This document shows, piece after piece, positions 7,010-15,079 of a DNA stretch of 32,129 nucleotides (within the stretch, counting starts at the first letter, position 1; the number at the start of each line of letters is the position of its first letter). The notes under the pieces are model-generated. The model made no database searches. It saw only the letters and a program-made list of their open reading frames with translations, and was not told where the DNA came from. Source of the stretch: Singulisphaera sp. (GTDB taxonomy: Bacteria; Planctomycetota; Planctomycetia; Isosphaerales; Isosphaeraceae); the NCBI GenBank assembly GCA_027451445.1, contig DAIDJG010000602.1, positions 1 through 32,129 on the forward strand. The letters are read 5' to 3'. The translations under genes and the position numbers were made by a program.

Positions 7010-8278
7010 TCATTTCCCACTCTTCGCGGCCGGCCTGGGACGTAAAGCGCTGGGGAGGTTCTTCGGATCGGCGAGCGCGGTCTGGTACTCCTCGAAATCG
7101 ACCCTCGTGCGTTCCGCATAGCGTGCCGCGGCGACGAGCACGGCGTCGAGACTTGAGCTCGCGGCCCATTTGACCAGTTCGTTCGTCCGGTCACCCTTGC
7201 GCCTGTGCTGGATCCCTCGGAGATGCGAGCAACCTGCCAGTTGCCCCGCTTCTTCGATCGCCTGGCGCAGTTTATCCGGCTGTTTCAGGAACCGGCTCAG
7301 GCTGGTCCGATTGTCGTCGGGGATCAATTCACGGATCCGGTAGGACTTGCCGTCGATCGACAGCACACCCAGTCCAGCTGCCGGTTTGGCCTGAAGCGTC
7401 CGCTGAGCGTCGACCACACGGTCAGCCTCGTGCGCCCCGAAGTCCGGCTGCGCGGAACCGGCACAGGCTTCGAGTGACGGCGGAAACTCCTCCTTGATGT
7501 CGAGTAGCCGGTTCGTTTCCGGCGTCTTTCCTCCGTCGATCAGCACAAGATAGCGCCGAGCGCCCAGGCTCCCTGTGCCGGCAATCCGGCCTGTGATATC
7601 GAGAACCTTGTACGCCTTGGGGTCAGGGCGAGTGGCCGCATAGCCTTTGAGCGCCTCGCGGATCCGCTTGGCACGGTTCGGCCCGACCGGCGGGTGCTTG
7701 GTCTTGCTCACGATGATTTCGCGCTTCTTGCCTTTGACGATTGTGGTGTTGCGGTTCAGGAGGGCCGTTTGACTGGTCTGCGCGGTCTCGCCGAGAAGCT
7801 CCCAGATCGGACCTCGGCCCATCTGAGGCACATCGTCCTTACGCAGGGAATGCGAGGTGACCGTCTCCCGATATCGATCCAGAAAGACCAGCGCCATCCC
7901 CAGTGCGGCCAGCGGGGTGAGCCGCCAGCATTCCGCCGCCACGAGAATGCTCGCGGTACAACGCACCAGGTCGAGACAGCAAGGCGCCACCAGGGCCTCA
8001 TCGAAGTCGTTGATGTCGTAGAGAAACGTGCCGTCGTCCGTTTGGTACGCGCCGAAGTTTTCGAGGTGGAGGTCGCCGCACTGGAGCAGGTGCGGCCCCA
8101 GGTCGGGTGGCTTCAAGTCGGGCCAGTACTGCGCGAGCAGGTGATTGGTTCCTCGGAAAAATGAGAACGCGTCCTGATTCATACGCTGGAGTTTCAGGGA
8201 CACGAGCTTCGGCTTGCGGCCCGCGTTGGCGGTGAGGATCGATTGAAGCACCGGCGCAATCGTGCGAGGCTGTGGCAT
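7010..8278 (-). CDS. DUF2252 family protein (kinase-like fold)
   Basis: A 422-residue DUF2252 protein. The fold resembles aminoglycoside phosphotransferase/lipopolysaccharide kinases: GDLHLENFG (68-76) mimics the catalytic loop HGDLHxxN, and NDFDEA (from 90) corresponds to the metal-binding DFD. FFRGTNHL near residue 41 is typical of the family. The start at 8278 is chosen because AGGGGA lies just upstream and the homologous part begins at MPQPRTIAPVL. The 95 upstream in-frame codons look non-coding. The substrate is unknown. The C-terminus (RPRPAAKSGK) is basic. It is divergent from the exported dimethylformamidase-like gene. Confidence 0.88.
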   Translation of the reverse strand: MPQPRTIAPVLQSILTANAGRKPKLVSLKLQRMNQDAFSFFRGTNHLLAQYWPDLKPPDLGPHLLQCGDLHLENFGAYQTDDGTFLYDINDFDEALVAPCCLDLVRCTASILVAAECWRLTPLAALGMALVFLDRYRETVTSHSLRKDDVPQMGRGPIWELLGETAQTSQTALLNRNTTIVKGKKREIIVSKTKHPPVGPNRAKRIREALKGYAATRPDPKAYKVLDITGRIAGTGSLGARRYLVLIDGGKTPETNRLLDIKEEFPPSLEACAGSAQPDFGAHEADRVVDAQRTLQAKPAAGLGVLSIDGKSYRIRELIPDDNRTSLSRFLKQPDKLRQAIEEAGQLAGCSHLRGIQHRRKGDRTNELVKWAASSSLDAVLVAAARYAERTRVDFEEYQTALADPKNLPSALRPRPAAKSGK

Positions 8279-8483
8279 GACGTCCCCTGCGCGTGCGAGC
8301 GTTCGGCGATTGGGAACAGCGTACACGTCATTCTCATAGCTGTCCGAGCCAGGGTTACACAAGTCGAACCCGCCTGCAAGACGCTGGCTGATTCCTGGAA
8401 TTCCCGTGCGTGGGCGGTAAGCTAGGGCGAGCTCAGGTCGCGAAAGACCAACGTCACCCGCCGCCCTTCGAGGATGGACCGTG

Positions 8484-9917
8484 ATGAAACCCCGCTCGTT
8501 GCTGATCGTGTGCACCTTCCTCTTCGCAACGGCCCACGCCGACGAGGTGAAGCCTCTTTTCATCGAGGGTTACGCCGATCGCCTCAGCTACTTGCCAGGC
8601 GAGGAGGTCGGATTCCACATCTCGACGAGTGCACCGACTTATACGCTGGAGATCGCTCGGGAAGGCGCCACACGCGAGGTGGTCTGGACGAAGTCCGGGC
8701 TGAAAGGCGAGGAACACGCGATCCCCGCAGACGCCTCGTCGCGCGGCTGCCGGTGGCCGGTCGCGTTTCGATTGCCCGTCCCCAGTGCCTGGCGCTCGGG
8801 ATATTACAGCGTCCGGATGCGCGTGGCCGACAACGGCGGTGAATTCACCCAGCGCGATCGCCGGACGGCCGAGGCAGAGATGTTCTTCGTCATCCGCTCA
8901 GCCCATCCGGGTCGTGACAGCAAGATGCTCCTCCAACTCACCACGAACACCTACAACGCCTACAACAACTGGGGCGGCTACAGTCTCTACGCCTATCACG
9001 GGCGCGGCAAGGTGCAAGGCCGCCGCGTGTCATTCGACCGGCCGCTCGCGGGCTTTTTCTCCAACTGGGAACGCCCTTTCGTAGTCTGGGCCGAGAAGGC
9101 CGGCTATTCGCTCGACTACGCCGTGAACTCCGACCTGGAGTTCCATCCCGACTTGCTGCCCCATTACCGGCTCGTCCTCAGCGTGGGCCACGATGAGTAC
9201 TGGTCCGCCCCGATGCGGGACCACCTGGAGAAGTACATCGCCGACGGGGGAAACGTCGCCTTCTTCAGCGGCAACACCTGCTGCTGGCAAGTGCGCTCCG
9301 AAGACGGCGGCCGGGCGCTCGCCTGCTGGAAACAGGCCTTTGCCCAGGACCCCGTGTACAAAACCGACGACCATCGTCTCCTGAGCACGCTCTGGAGCCA
9401 TTACCTCGTCAAACGTCCCGAAAATCAATTGACGGGCGTTGGCTTTCTCTTCGGCGGCTATCACCTGAGCCACGGCCAATTCATGGACGGCTCCGGCGCG
9501 TTCAACGTACAACGGCCCGAGCACTGGCTGTTCTCAGGAACCGGCCTGAAGGCAGGTGATGCATTCGGCGGCAAGGACACCATCGTTGGCTATGAGTGCG
9601 ACGGTTGCGAGTACACGATGAAGGACGGCAAACCCGTTCCCACACACCGCGACGGTACGCCCGAAAGCTTCGAAATCGTCGCCCTCGCCCCCGCGCGGTG
9701 GCACCCGGATGATTCCGAGTGGTACGAGCGCTGGGAAAAAGGACGCCTGGGTGCGGCGGTCATCGGTACGTACACGAAAGGAGGAACCGTCGTGACCGTC
9801 GGCACAACCGACTGGTCCCACGGCCTCCGCGGCAATGATCCGATAGTCGAGCGAATCACCCGCAACGTGCTGGACCGCCTCTCAGGGCACCGTGTAGCCC
9901 AGCCGTCGCAGAAGTGA
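8484..9917 (+). CDS. exported N,N-dimethylformamidase large-subunit-like protein
   Basis: 477 residues with a Sec signal peptide (MKPRSLLIVCTFLFATAHA, cleavage near 19), so exported. A beta-rich N-terminal domain is followed from about residue 140 by the dimethylformamidase C-terminal-like domain, recognised by NTYNAYNNWGGYSLY (155-169), HDEYWS (236-241) and GGNVAFFSGNTCCWQ. From family knowledge, the Paracoccus-type enzyme uses a mononuclear iron held by two Tyr and one Glu with a nearby His; the H-x-E of HDEYW and the Tyr-rich motif fit that pattern. True substrate unknown: a small amide or a glycan-linked amide. ATG 8484 is preferred to GTG 8481 because GAGG lies 9-12 bases upstream. Its 3' end overlaps the convergent maf gene by 36 bp. 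Confidence 0.85.
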   Translation: MKPRSLLIVCTFLFATAHADEVKPLFIEGYADRLSYLPGEEVGFHISTSAPTYTLEIAREGATREVVWTKSGLKGEEHAIPADASSRGCRWPVAFRLPVPSAWRSGYYSVRMRVADNGGEFTQRDRRTAEAEMFFVIRSAHPGRDSKMLLQLTTNTYNAYNNWGGYSLYAYHGRGKVQGRRVSFDRPLAGFFSNWERPFVVWAEKAGYSLDYAVNSDLEFHPDLLPHYRLVLSVGHDEYWSAPMRDHLEKYIADGGNVAFFSGNTCCWQVRSEDGGRALACWKQAFAQDPVYKTDDHRLLSTLWSHYLVKRPENQLTGVGFLFGGYHLSHGQFMDGSGAFNVQRPEHWLFSGTGLKAGDAFGGKDTIVGYECDGCEYTMKDGKPVPTHRDGTPESFEIVALAPARWHPDDSEWYERWEKGRLGAAVIGTYTKGGTVVTVGTTDWSHGLRGNDPIVERITRNVLDRLSGHRVAQPSQK

Positions 9918-10460
9918 CGTGAGCGCGATCAGCGGTAGGCCAGTGATGGCCGTGAAGTCCTGCGTCTCGATGCGGTCGAAGAGCGTGATCCCGCGCTCTT
10001 CGATCTTGTAGCTCCCCGCGCAGTCGAGGGGCTTGTCCGCCAGCACATACCGCTCGAGCTCGTCCTGCAAGAGAGGCCGCATGTGCAACACGGTGCGATC
10101 CGTGTGCACGTACGTCTGGCCGTCGTGCCAGACGGCGAGTGCCGTGATCAGCTCGTGCGATCGCCCTGAGAGCATCCCAAGTTGTTCGACTGCGCGTTCG
10201 ATCGTGCCGGGCTTCCCGTAGATCCGGCCATCCAGGACCACGACCTGGTCGCCGCCGATCAAGGTACCCGCGGGCTCGACCTTGCGCAGCGATTCAGCCT
10301 TGGCAACCGCGAGCTGTTCGGCCAGTTCCTTCGGGCCCCAGTTACCGATCTTCCAGTCTTCCTCGCGGACGACGGGGACCACGCAACGGAACGGCAAGCC
10401 GAGCCTCTTCAGCAGAGCTCGGCGCGATTGTGATGTGCTGGCCAGGACGAGTTCCGCCAT
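9882..10460 (-). CDS. maf: Maf-family nucleoside triphosphate pyrophosphatase
   Basis: A house-cleaning pyrophosphatase that hydrolyses non-canonical or modified nucleoside triphosphates; older name septum-formation inhibitor Maf. Visible motifs are LASTSQSRRALL at the N-terminus, LIGGDQVVVLDGR, GKPGT and CAGSYKIEERGI near the C-terminus. The ATG at 10460 follows GGGGAG with good spacing; the in-frame GTG at 10466 is too close to it. At 192 residues it has normal family length. It starts 17 bp after the stop of the zinc-ribbon gene, so it is probably the last gene of the hemQ cluster. Confidence 0.95.
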   Translation of the reverse strand: MAELVLASTSQSRRALLKRLGLPFRCVVPVVREEDWKIGNWGPKELAEQLAVAKAESLRKVEPAGTLIGGDQVVVLDGRIYGKPGTIERAVEQLGMLSGRSHELITALAVWHDGQTYVHTDRTVLHMRPLLQDELERYVLADKPLDCAGSYKIEERGITLFDRIETQDFTAITGLPLIALTSLLRRLGYTVP

Positions 10461-10477
10461 CGTCACTCCCCTGACGT

Positions 10478-10915
10478 TCAGTCCCCCAACGGCTCACGCA
10501 CGTGATCGGCCTTGAATTGCCGGTCGTAGTTGGCGACCCACTCCCTGGCGCGAGAGAGGTCTTCGGCACGGACCCAGACGCGAGGCCCGGAGCTCATGCT
10601 CCCGAGGGCGTCGTGCATGTCGTGCACGTCGGAGACAGCGGGGATTCCTTCGTCCGTAAGCCGGTCGGCCACAAACTTGGCCTGCATCACGTCGAGCGCC
10701 CAGTAGCACTCCACGAGTTCACCGGCCAACGGAGACGCGCCCTCGGGGAGCGGTTCTTGCCCTGACGGCATGTCCAGGTCCAGGGGCGATTGCGCAGGCG
10801 CAGCGTCAGCCGAAACGAAGGTGGGGTCCTCCACGCCGTCGGGCGTCGTCCCGCACGACCAGCACACGTCCAAGGACGGATCCACTTTGGTCCCACATTT
10901 CGGACAGGTCCACAT
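10478..10915 (-). CDS. zinc-ribbon plus DUF2007-like protein
   Basis: 145 residues. The N-terminus is a four-Cys zinc ribbon (C4, C7, C18, C21: CPKCG then CWSCG). An acidic, Pro-rich linker leads to a C-terminal DUF2007 (putative signal-transducing) domain: residues about 70-135 contain YWALDVMQAKFVADRL, EGIPAVSD and RVWVRAEDLSRAREW. The ATG at 10915 is chosen because GGGGGAG is about eight bases upstream; the GTG at 10924 is too close. It sits between hemQ and maf in a tight minus-strand cluster. A cytoplasmic regulatory or adaptor role is inference. Confidence 0.85.
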   Translation of the reverse strand: MWTCPKCGTKVDPSLDVCWSCGTTPDGVEDPTFVSADAAPAQSPLDLDMPSGQEPLPEGASPLAGELVECYWALDVMQAKFVADRLTDEGIPAVSDVHDMHDALGSMSSGPRVWVRAEDLSRAREWVANYDRQFKADHVREPLGD

Positions 10916-10960
10916 CAGAAACACTCCCCCAGGGCGATGTCGAATCCAAACGATTCGTGG

Positions 10961-11854
10961 TCAGAGCTGAATGGTATCGAGCAGCACCGCCGGGCTCAGA
11001 ATGTATCCAAAGTAAAAGTCACCGAACAAGGCATACCTGGCGGAACTTTCGTCAAAGCGCATGCTGTAGACGATGTCCTTCAGATAAGTCGGATTCTTTG
11101 CCCAGAGCGTCACGCCCCACTCCCAGTTATCGAGCCCCGTCGACGCTGTGATGAGCTGAGTCACCTTGCCAGCGAATTTCATTCCACTCCGCCCGTGGTG
11201 GCTCATCAGCTCGGCACGCTCCTCGAACGGGAGCAGGTACCAGTTCTGGCCCTCCTGGCGCATTTTGCTCATCGGATAGAAGCAGAGGCAGGGCCAGTCG
11301 GGAAACTCCGGATACAGCCGCTGCTTGTTCATCGGTTCGAGCCGCTGCGCGTACTGGGTGAGCTTCGTCTTGTAGGCGGGACTCTCCGGATCGACGCCTT
11401 CGCGCTCGCGGAGGATGCGCCCGTATTCCTCGATGTCCGGCACGTATTCGGACACCTCGGTGATCGAGTAGAAGGAATATGTGGCGGTGAGCGCCGGACC
11501 CAGCGGAGAGGACTGGATCGCGGTCTGGATCTGATGGATTGCTTTCAGATCCGGGCCGGCCACCATCACGCCGAAGTCGGCTTTATGGCCTGGGATCGCG
11601 AAACAATGCGACTGCTCGACAGAGCCGGGAGAGGTACGGTCGAGGGCTTGCTTGATGACTTCACGGCCTTCGGCACGCGCGGCGTCGCTGAGCGCGGCCA
11701 GGGTGGCGCGGTCCACCTTGTAGAAGACGTGGAGACAGTGCCACCCTTGCTCGGGAACGAGCGTCGCGGGAACCTGAGCCGAGGATGCCGGCCGGTGGCC
11801 GTGCTGCATCGGCTGGGTGGGGGAATGGGTCGGTGTTGTCGGCTCTTGCGACAT
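10961..11854 (-). CDS. hemQ: HemQ coproheme decarboxylase (chlorite dismutase family)
   Basis: The last enzyme of the coproporphyrin-dependent haem pathway: it uses hydrogen peroxide to decarboxylate coproheme to haem b. Key residues are present with the spacing of Gram-positive HemQ. Tyr193 in FYPMSKMR is the catalytic tyrosine and His220 in LMSHHGRSGMKFAG is the proximal haem ligand, 27 residues apart as in Listeria HemQ. LDNWEWGVTLWA and YSMRFDESSARYALFG are family motifs. The start at 11854 gives 297 residues with a Pro/Thr/His-rich N-terminal extension of about 35 residues not found in the core family; no strong ribosome site was seen. First gene of the hemQ / zinc-ribbon / maf cluster. 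Confidence 0.93.
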   Translation of the reverse strand: MSQEPTTPTHSPTQPMQHGHRPASSAQVPATLVPEQGWHCLHVFYKVDRATLAALSDAARAEGREVIKQALDRTSPGSVEQSHCFAIPGHKADFGVMVAGPDLKAIHQIQTAIQSSPLGPALTATYSFYSITEVSEYVPDIEEYGRILREREGVDPESPAYKTKLTQYAQRLEPMNKQRLYPEFPDWPCLCFYPMSKMRQEGQNWYLLPFEERAELMSHHGRSGMKFAGKVTQLITASTGLDNWEWGVTLWAKNPTYLKDIVYSMRFDESSARYALFGDFYFGYILSPAVLLDTIQL

Positions 11855-12054
11855 GGGAGGCGGTCCTGGCTGTGTTTCCGTGGCCTGTTCCTCAAAACAG
11901 CGATTGTAAGCCCATGCGACGGGGAGCGGCAAGCCGAGGGTTCGTTCGCGGTTTGATCCGCTCACGATTGCGGGGAGCCACGCGCCGGCCTAAAATGCCC
12001 GCCGTCCGGGAGTTATCCGAACGCCCTCTCTCCACAACTCTGAGGTGTGCCACC

Positions 12055-13125
12055 ATGCGAGCCGGCCGTGCGAGGAACCTGTGGGTCCCGGGATGCGCGA
12101 TCGCGATCCTCGGTTTCGGATTCATCCTTGTCGCCAACGCGCTCGGACAGAAGGCCGAGGAACGGGGCACCCAGCCGCCGAAAGGTTGGACGAAGGGAAA
12201 GGGCTGGGGCTGGGTGTGGGGGAAAGACGACGAAGTCGGCGCACTGAACGCCATGACGAATCAGTCGCGTGCAGCGGCTCTGGCGCTCGCCGGGCGAGGT
12301 GACGTCTTCGACCTCGGAATGACCTACAGCCGGCGCAGTTTCAAGTGGCCCGGCCACAGCCCCGGCGAAATCATCACCTTCCGCAGCCCCGACGGTATCC
12401 AGCGGATGAAGGATCCGGACGCACCTCCGGACGAGTTCAACAGCGATCGCGTCTTCTGGCACTCGGCCGCACTCTTCATCAACGATAACGTGGCCACGCA
12501 AATCGACGGCCTCGCCCACATCACCGCGGGGGCCGACAACCACTGGTACAACGGCTTCAACGAAGATCGCTGGGGCGGCGATTGGGGTCCCCGCAAGTGC
12601 GACGTAACGACCATTCCGCCGATTGTCGCCCGAGGCGTACTGATCGACGTCGCCGCGTACAAGAAGGTCGCCGCGCTGCCCGCGCACACGATCATCACCA
12701 CCGACGACCTCAAAGCCACGCTCGCGTGGGAGGGGGTCTCCTTACAACCCGGCGACGTCGTCCTTGTGCGCACGGGCACCGGCCGCTACTGGGGCGAAGA
12801 CGGCGCTGATCATCAGACCATCGCCGCGCACGACTCGGCCGGCCCCGACCTGGTGGCAACGCGCTGGCTCGTCGAGGACCAAGGGGTCATGATGGTCGGT
12901 TCCGACACCAGCGGCTACGAGGTCAACCCGCCGCCGGGCCATCCCGGTTGCGTCATCCCTTGCCACCGGTATCTGCTCGTCGATCAAGGCGTGCACATCG
13001 GCGAGTTTCATAACCTGGAAGGGCTGAGCAAGGCCAAGACGTACGAGTTTTGCTACATGGCGAGCATCAACCGAATCAAGGGCGCCGTCGCCGGATTTGC
13101 CCTCAGGCCGTTGGCATTGCATTGA
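12055..13125 (+). CDS. cyclase-family protein (kynurenine formamidase-like), membrane-anchored or exported
   Basis: 356 residues of the cyclase superfamily, metal-dependent hydrolases that include kynurenine formamidase. The ATG at 12055 has GAGGTG eight bases upstream. Residues 12-31 (PGCAIAILGFGFILVANALG) form a signal anchor or signal peptide, so it acts outside the cytoplasm. The metal motif is the variant TQIDGLAH (148-155): Asp151 and His155 remain, while the His found before the Asp in classical HxGTHxD enzymes is Gln149. This Gln form occurs in a large cyclase subgroup. A second conserved segment is GDVVLVRTGTGRYW. Function unassigned; divergent from hemQ. Confidence 0.85.
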   Translation: MRAGRARNLWVPGCAIAILGFGFILVANALGQKAEERGTQPPKGWTKGKGWGWVWGKDDEVGALNAMTNQSRAAALALAGRGDVFDLGMTYSRRSFKWPGHSPGEIITFRSPDGIQRMKDPDAPPDEFNSDRVFWHSAALFINDNVATQIDGLAHITAGADNHWYNGFNEDRWGGDWGPRKCDVTTIPPIVARGVLIDVAAYKKVAALPAHTIITTDDLKATLAWEGVSLQPGDVVLVRTGTGRYWGEDGADHQTIAAHDSAGPDLVATRWLVEDQGVMMVGSDTSGYEVNPPPGHPGCVIPCHRYLLVDQGVHIGEFHNLEGLSKAKTYEFCYMASINRIKGAVAGFALRPLALH

Positions 13126-13165
13126 GCCTGACCCAGCGTACAAGCGCGGGCACAGGTACTCGACG

Positions 13166-13756
13166 TCAAGGGGCCCGAAGCACGGTCCCCGCGACCAGGG
13201 GAGCATCGCGTTTCGGAATGATGTCGCGATTGGCCATCCAAAGGCGAGGGACGGCGTCCTGCGAGCCATAGAGCCTCATCGCCACGTCCGCGAGCGTCTC
13301 GCCCTCGGCCACATGCGTGAATCCCGGAGACTCGACCAACGGTGGATTGGCGGGACGACGGGAAGGAGCGGTTCTTGGGGCTATCGACGATGTCTTGACC
13401 ACAGGTGCTGCCGGCTGCGAAGTGTGGTTCGTTGCGCCGAGAGCCGGGTTATCGGTCTGACGGTTCACGGCTTCACGAACGGACGCTGGAACAGTCGGCG
13501 CGGACGAATGGACATCCGGCTTGCGATAGGCGCTCGCAACGGGACTCGCTTCGGTTACCGGCGCGGTCGGAACGGGTGGAGGTGGCGCGGTGGTTGTTTC
13601 GGTCGAATCGGTCACTGCGACCGGGTTTTGACCGACCTGCGCCGCGTCCGTTGCCCCCGGCTGCTCCGGGAGTTTATCAGGCTGGTAAAGGACGACCGCG
13701 AAGAATACGACGATCAGCACACTGTACAGGACGCTGACCCCGACATGGCGAGTCAC
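13166..13756 (-). CDS. LysM-like domain membrane protein
   Basis: 196 residues. One N-terminal membrane helix (about 7-25, VSVLYSVLIVVFFAVVLYQ), then a Pro/Thr/Ala-rich linker of about 120 residues, then a C-terminal LysM-like module (about 147-196: THVAEGETLADVAMRLYGS ... LWMANRDII). The likely topology is inner-membrane anchored with the LysM reaching glycan in the periplasm. The start is GTG 13756, supported by GAGAGG seven bases upstream. It follows the STAS gene on the same strand after about 150 bp. It converges with the cyclase gene over a 40-bp gap with no obvious terminator. Confidence 0.8.
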   Translation of the reverse strand: MTRHVGVSVLYSVLIVVFFAVVLYQPDKLPEQPGATDAAQVGQNPVAVTDSTETTTAPPPPVPTAPVTEASPVASAYRKPDVHSSAPTVPASVREAVNRQTDNPALGATNHTSQPAAPVVKTSSIAPRTAPSRRPANPPLVESPGFTHVAEGETLADVAMRLYGSQDAVPRLWMANRDIIPKRDAPLVAGTVLRAP

Positions 13757-13905
13757 GGGTTGACCTCTCCACCGATCTCAAAAGGTTGCGCGTCGTGATG
13801 CCGTAGTCTTGAGATCGGTGCGGGCACCAATGGTCTTGAGCTTTTTTTCGGAATCGGTTGGTGGTGGGGTGGGATAGGTCGTTTACAGGGTCCAGCAATT
13901 CGACC

Positions 13906-14256
13906 TCACGCCGAGAGTTGCAGAATGGCGTCCGCGCGCGTCTCCACAATCGTGAAGAACTGAAGCAGCTTCATCATCCGCAGCGCATCGAGGATGTAAG
14001 GATCGACCTCGTACATCACGAGCTTGCCTTTGCGGCTCTCGATCCTGCGTTTGAGGGTAATCAGGAATCCAATGTCGCTGCTCGCCATGTAGTTGACGGC
14101 ACTCAAGTCGAGTGCAAATCGCGAGTCCTGATGGGCCTCAATGGCCTTGTAAAGCGATTCACGGAGCGACGGCTGCCGGTCGTCGGCCGTTTCGTTCTTG
14201 TCTTCGAGGGCGATGATCAAGACGCCGTTCAGGTCATACGTATTGCAAGTGAGCAT
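13906..14256 (-). CDS. STAS-domain protein (anti-sigma-factor antagonist type)
   Basis: A 116-residue single-domain STAS protein. The family switches partner proteins through phosphorylation of a Ser or Thr. Here the site is probably Ser59 or Ser60 in DLSAVNYMASSDIGFL, preceding the helix LITLKRRIESRKGKLVM. The ATG at 14256 is chosen because GAGGGA lies upstream at acceptable spacing; the ATG at 14301 has its purine run too close. No kinase or sigma factor is adjacent, so the partner must be encoded elsewhere. Confidence 0.88.
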   Translation of the reverse strand: MLTCNTYDLNGVLIIALEDKNETADDRQPSLRESLYKAIEAHQDSRFALDLSAVNYMASSDIGFLITLKRRIESRKGKLVMYEVDPYILDALRMMKLLQFFTIVETRADAILQLSA

Positions 14257-14413
14257 AGCGCCGGGTCCCTCGACCGAGCCAGCGATGGAGGGGAACGCCA
14301 TCGCTCCGATGATGTGAGCGTGCCGCCGAGCAATTCCTAGACGATTCTATCTCGGCCCGAGGCGGACACAAGCGTCATCCTCATTCGAGGCGCGCGACCT
14401 GGCAAAACGAAGA

Positions 14414-14459
14414 AAGGTCGCGGTCCCACACCCTTTGCAGGATGCGGGGCCGAGACCTT
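14414..14459 (-). terminator. probable intrinsic terminator after the short hypothetical gene
   Basis: Arms 14414-14427 and 14446-14459 (AAGGTC...CCC and GGGGCC...GACCTT) pair over 14 positions with one mismatch and one G-T wobble. Read on the minus strand, the stem is followed by TTCGTTTTGCC, a modest T-rich tail. It sits 20 bp past the stop of the minus-strand gene ending at 14480. Confidence 0.6.
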
Positions 14460-14479
14460 GTGGGGTGGGCTGTCGGTCG

Positions 14480-14761
14480 TTAACCGACCGACCGAAGTGA
14501 AGGGTAGGCGGGAAAAACGAGGAGGTTAGAAAGGGCGTGATTTGGTGTATGGGCGGTCTCCCGACTGGTTGTCAGTTCCCCGGATCTGCGATCGGGAGAG
14601 CCTTCAGCCCATGCGTTGTCCGCATCGAGACGTTGGAGAATGCGACCGACCTCCGCACGCAAGGCTTTAGCCCGAGCCATCGTTATGTCGGCGGCGCTCA
14701 ACTCTTCCAGAAGCGCGCTCAACGCACTGATCGTCGCTGGGTCGTGTGTTCCAGGCTCCAT
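14480..14761 (-). CDS. short hypothetical protein, 93 aa
   Basis: No recognised family. The ATG at 14761 (MEPGTHDPATIS) has GGGAG about ten bases upstream. Residues about 8-45 form one amphipathic helical stretch (ISALSALLEELSAADITMARAKAL), and the rest is polar and low-complexity. No signal peptide. A terminator-like hairpin follows the stop, which supports a real transcription unit. An in-frame ATG 16 codons upstream is less likely. Confidence 0.45.
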   Translation of the reverse strand: MEPGTHDPATISALSALLEELSAADITMARAKALRAEVGRILQRLDADNAWAEGSPDRRSGELTTSRETAHTPNHALSNLLVFPAYPSLRSVG

Positions 14762-15079
14762 GAGCTTTGAACTCCCTATACCGCCGCTCCGTGGCGACAA
14801 TAGAATCATGTCTTTTCCTTGTATGCGCGTTTTTTATGCTACGCGATATACCAGATGCAAATCAGGGGCCAGAGGTTCGAATTGACCTCGAGAAAAGCGA
14901 CACGAACTTCTGGGCGAATTCGCAACCCTATTAGCTTGAAAGTGTTATGGGCGCACGCACGCACAACGGCAACGCGCCGGCCGAGTCATTCATTTCACGT
15001 ATCGGTGCGGCGCTGCCACAGTTGGAGGCACCGCGCACCGACTCGTGGGCGTTCGTCCCGATCCGCCCTGCATATTCGA

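Noticed and set aside
10790-11956. 388-codon plus-strand frame antisense to hemQ
   Set aside because: A mirror frame in GC-rich DNA. The minus strand encodes HemQ with all catalytic residues.
14866-14895. T-arm-like sequence GGTTCGAAT suggesting a tRNA
   Set aside because: The flanking bases do not form a canonical 5-bp T stem with a 7-nt loop, and no anticodon arm, D arm or acceptor stem is present upstream.
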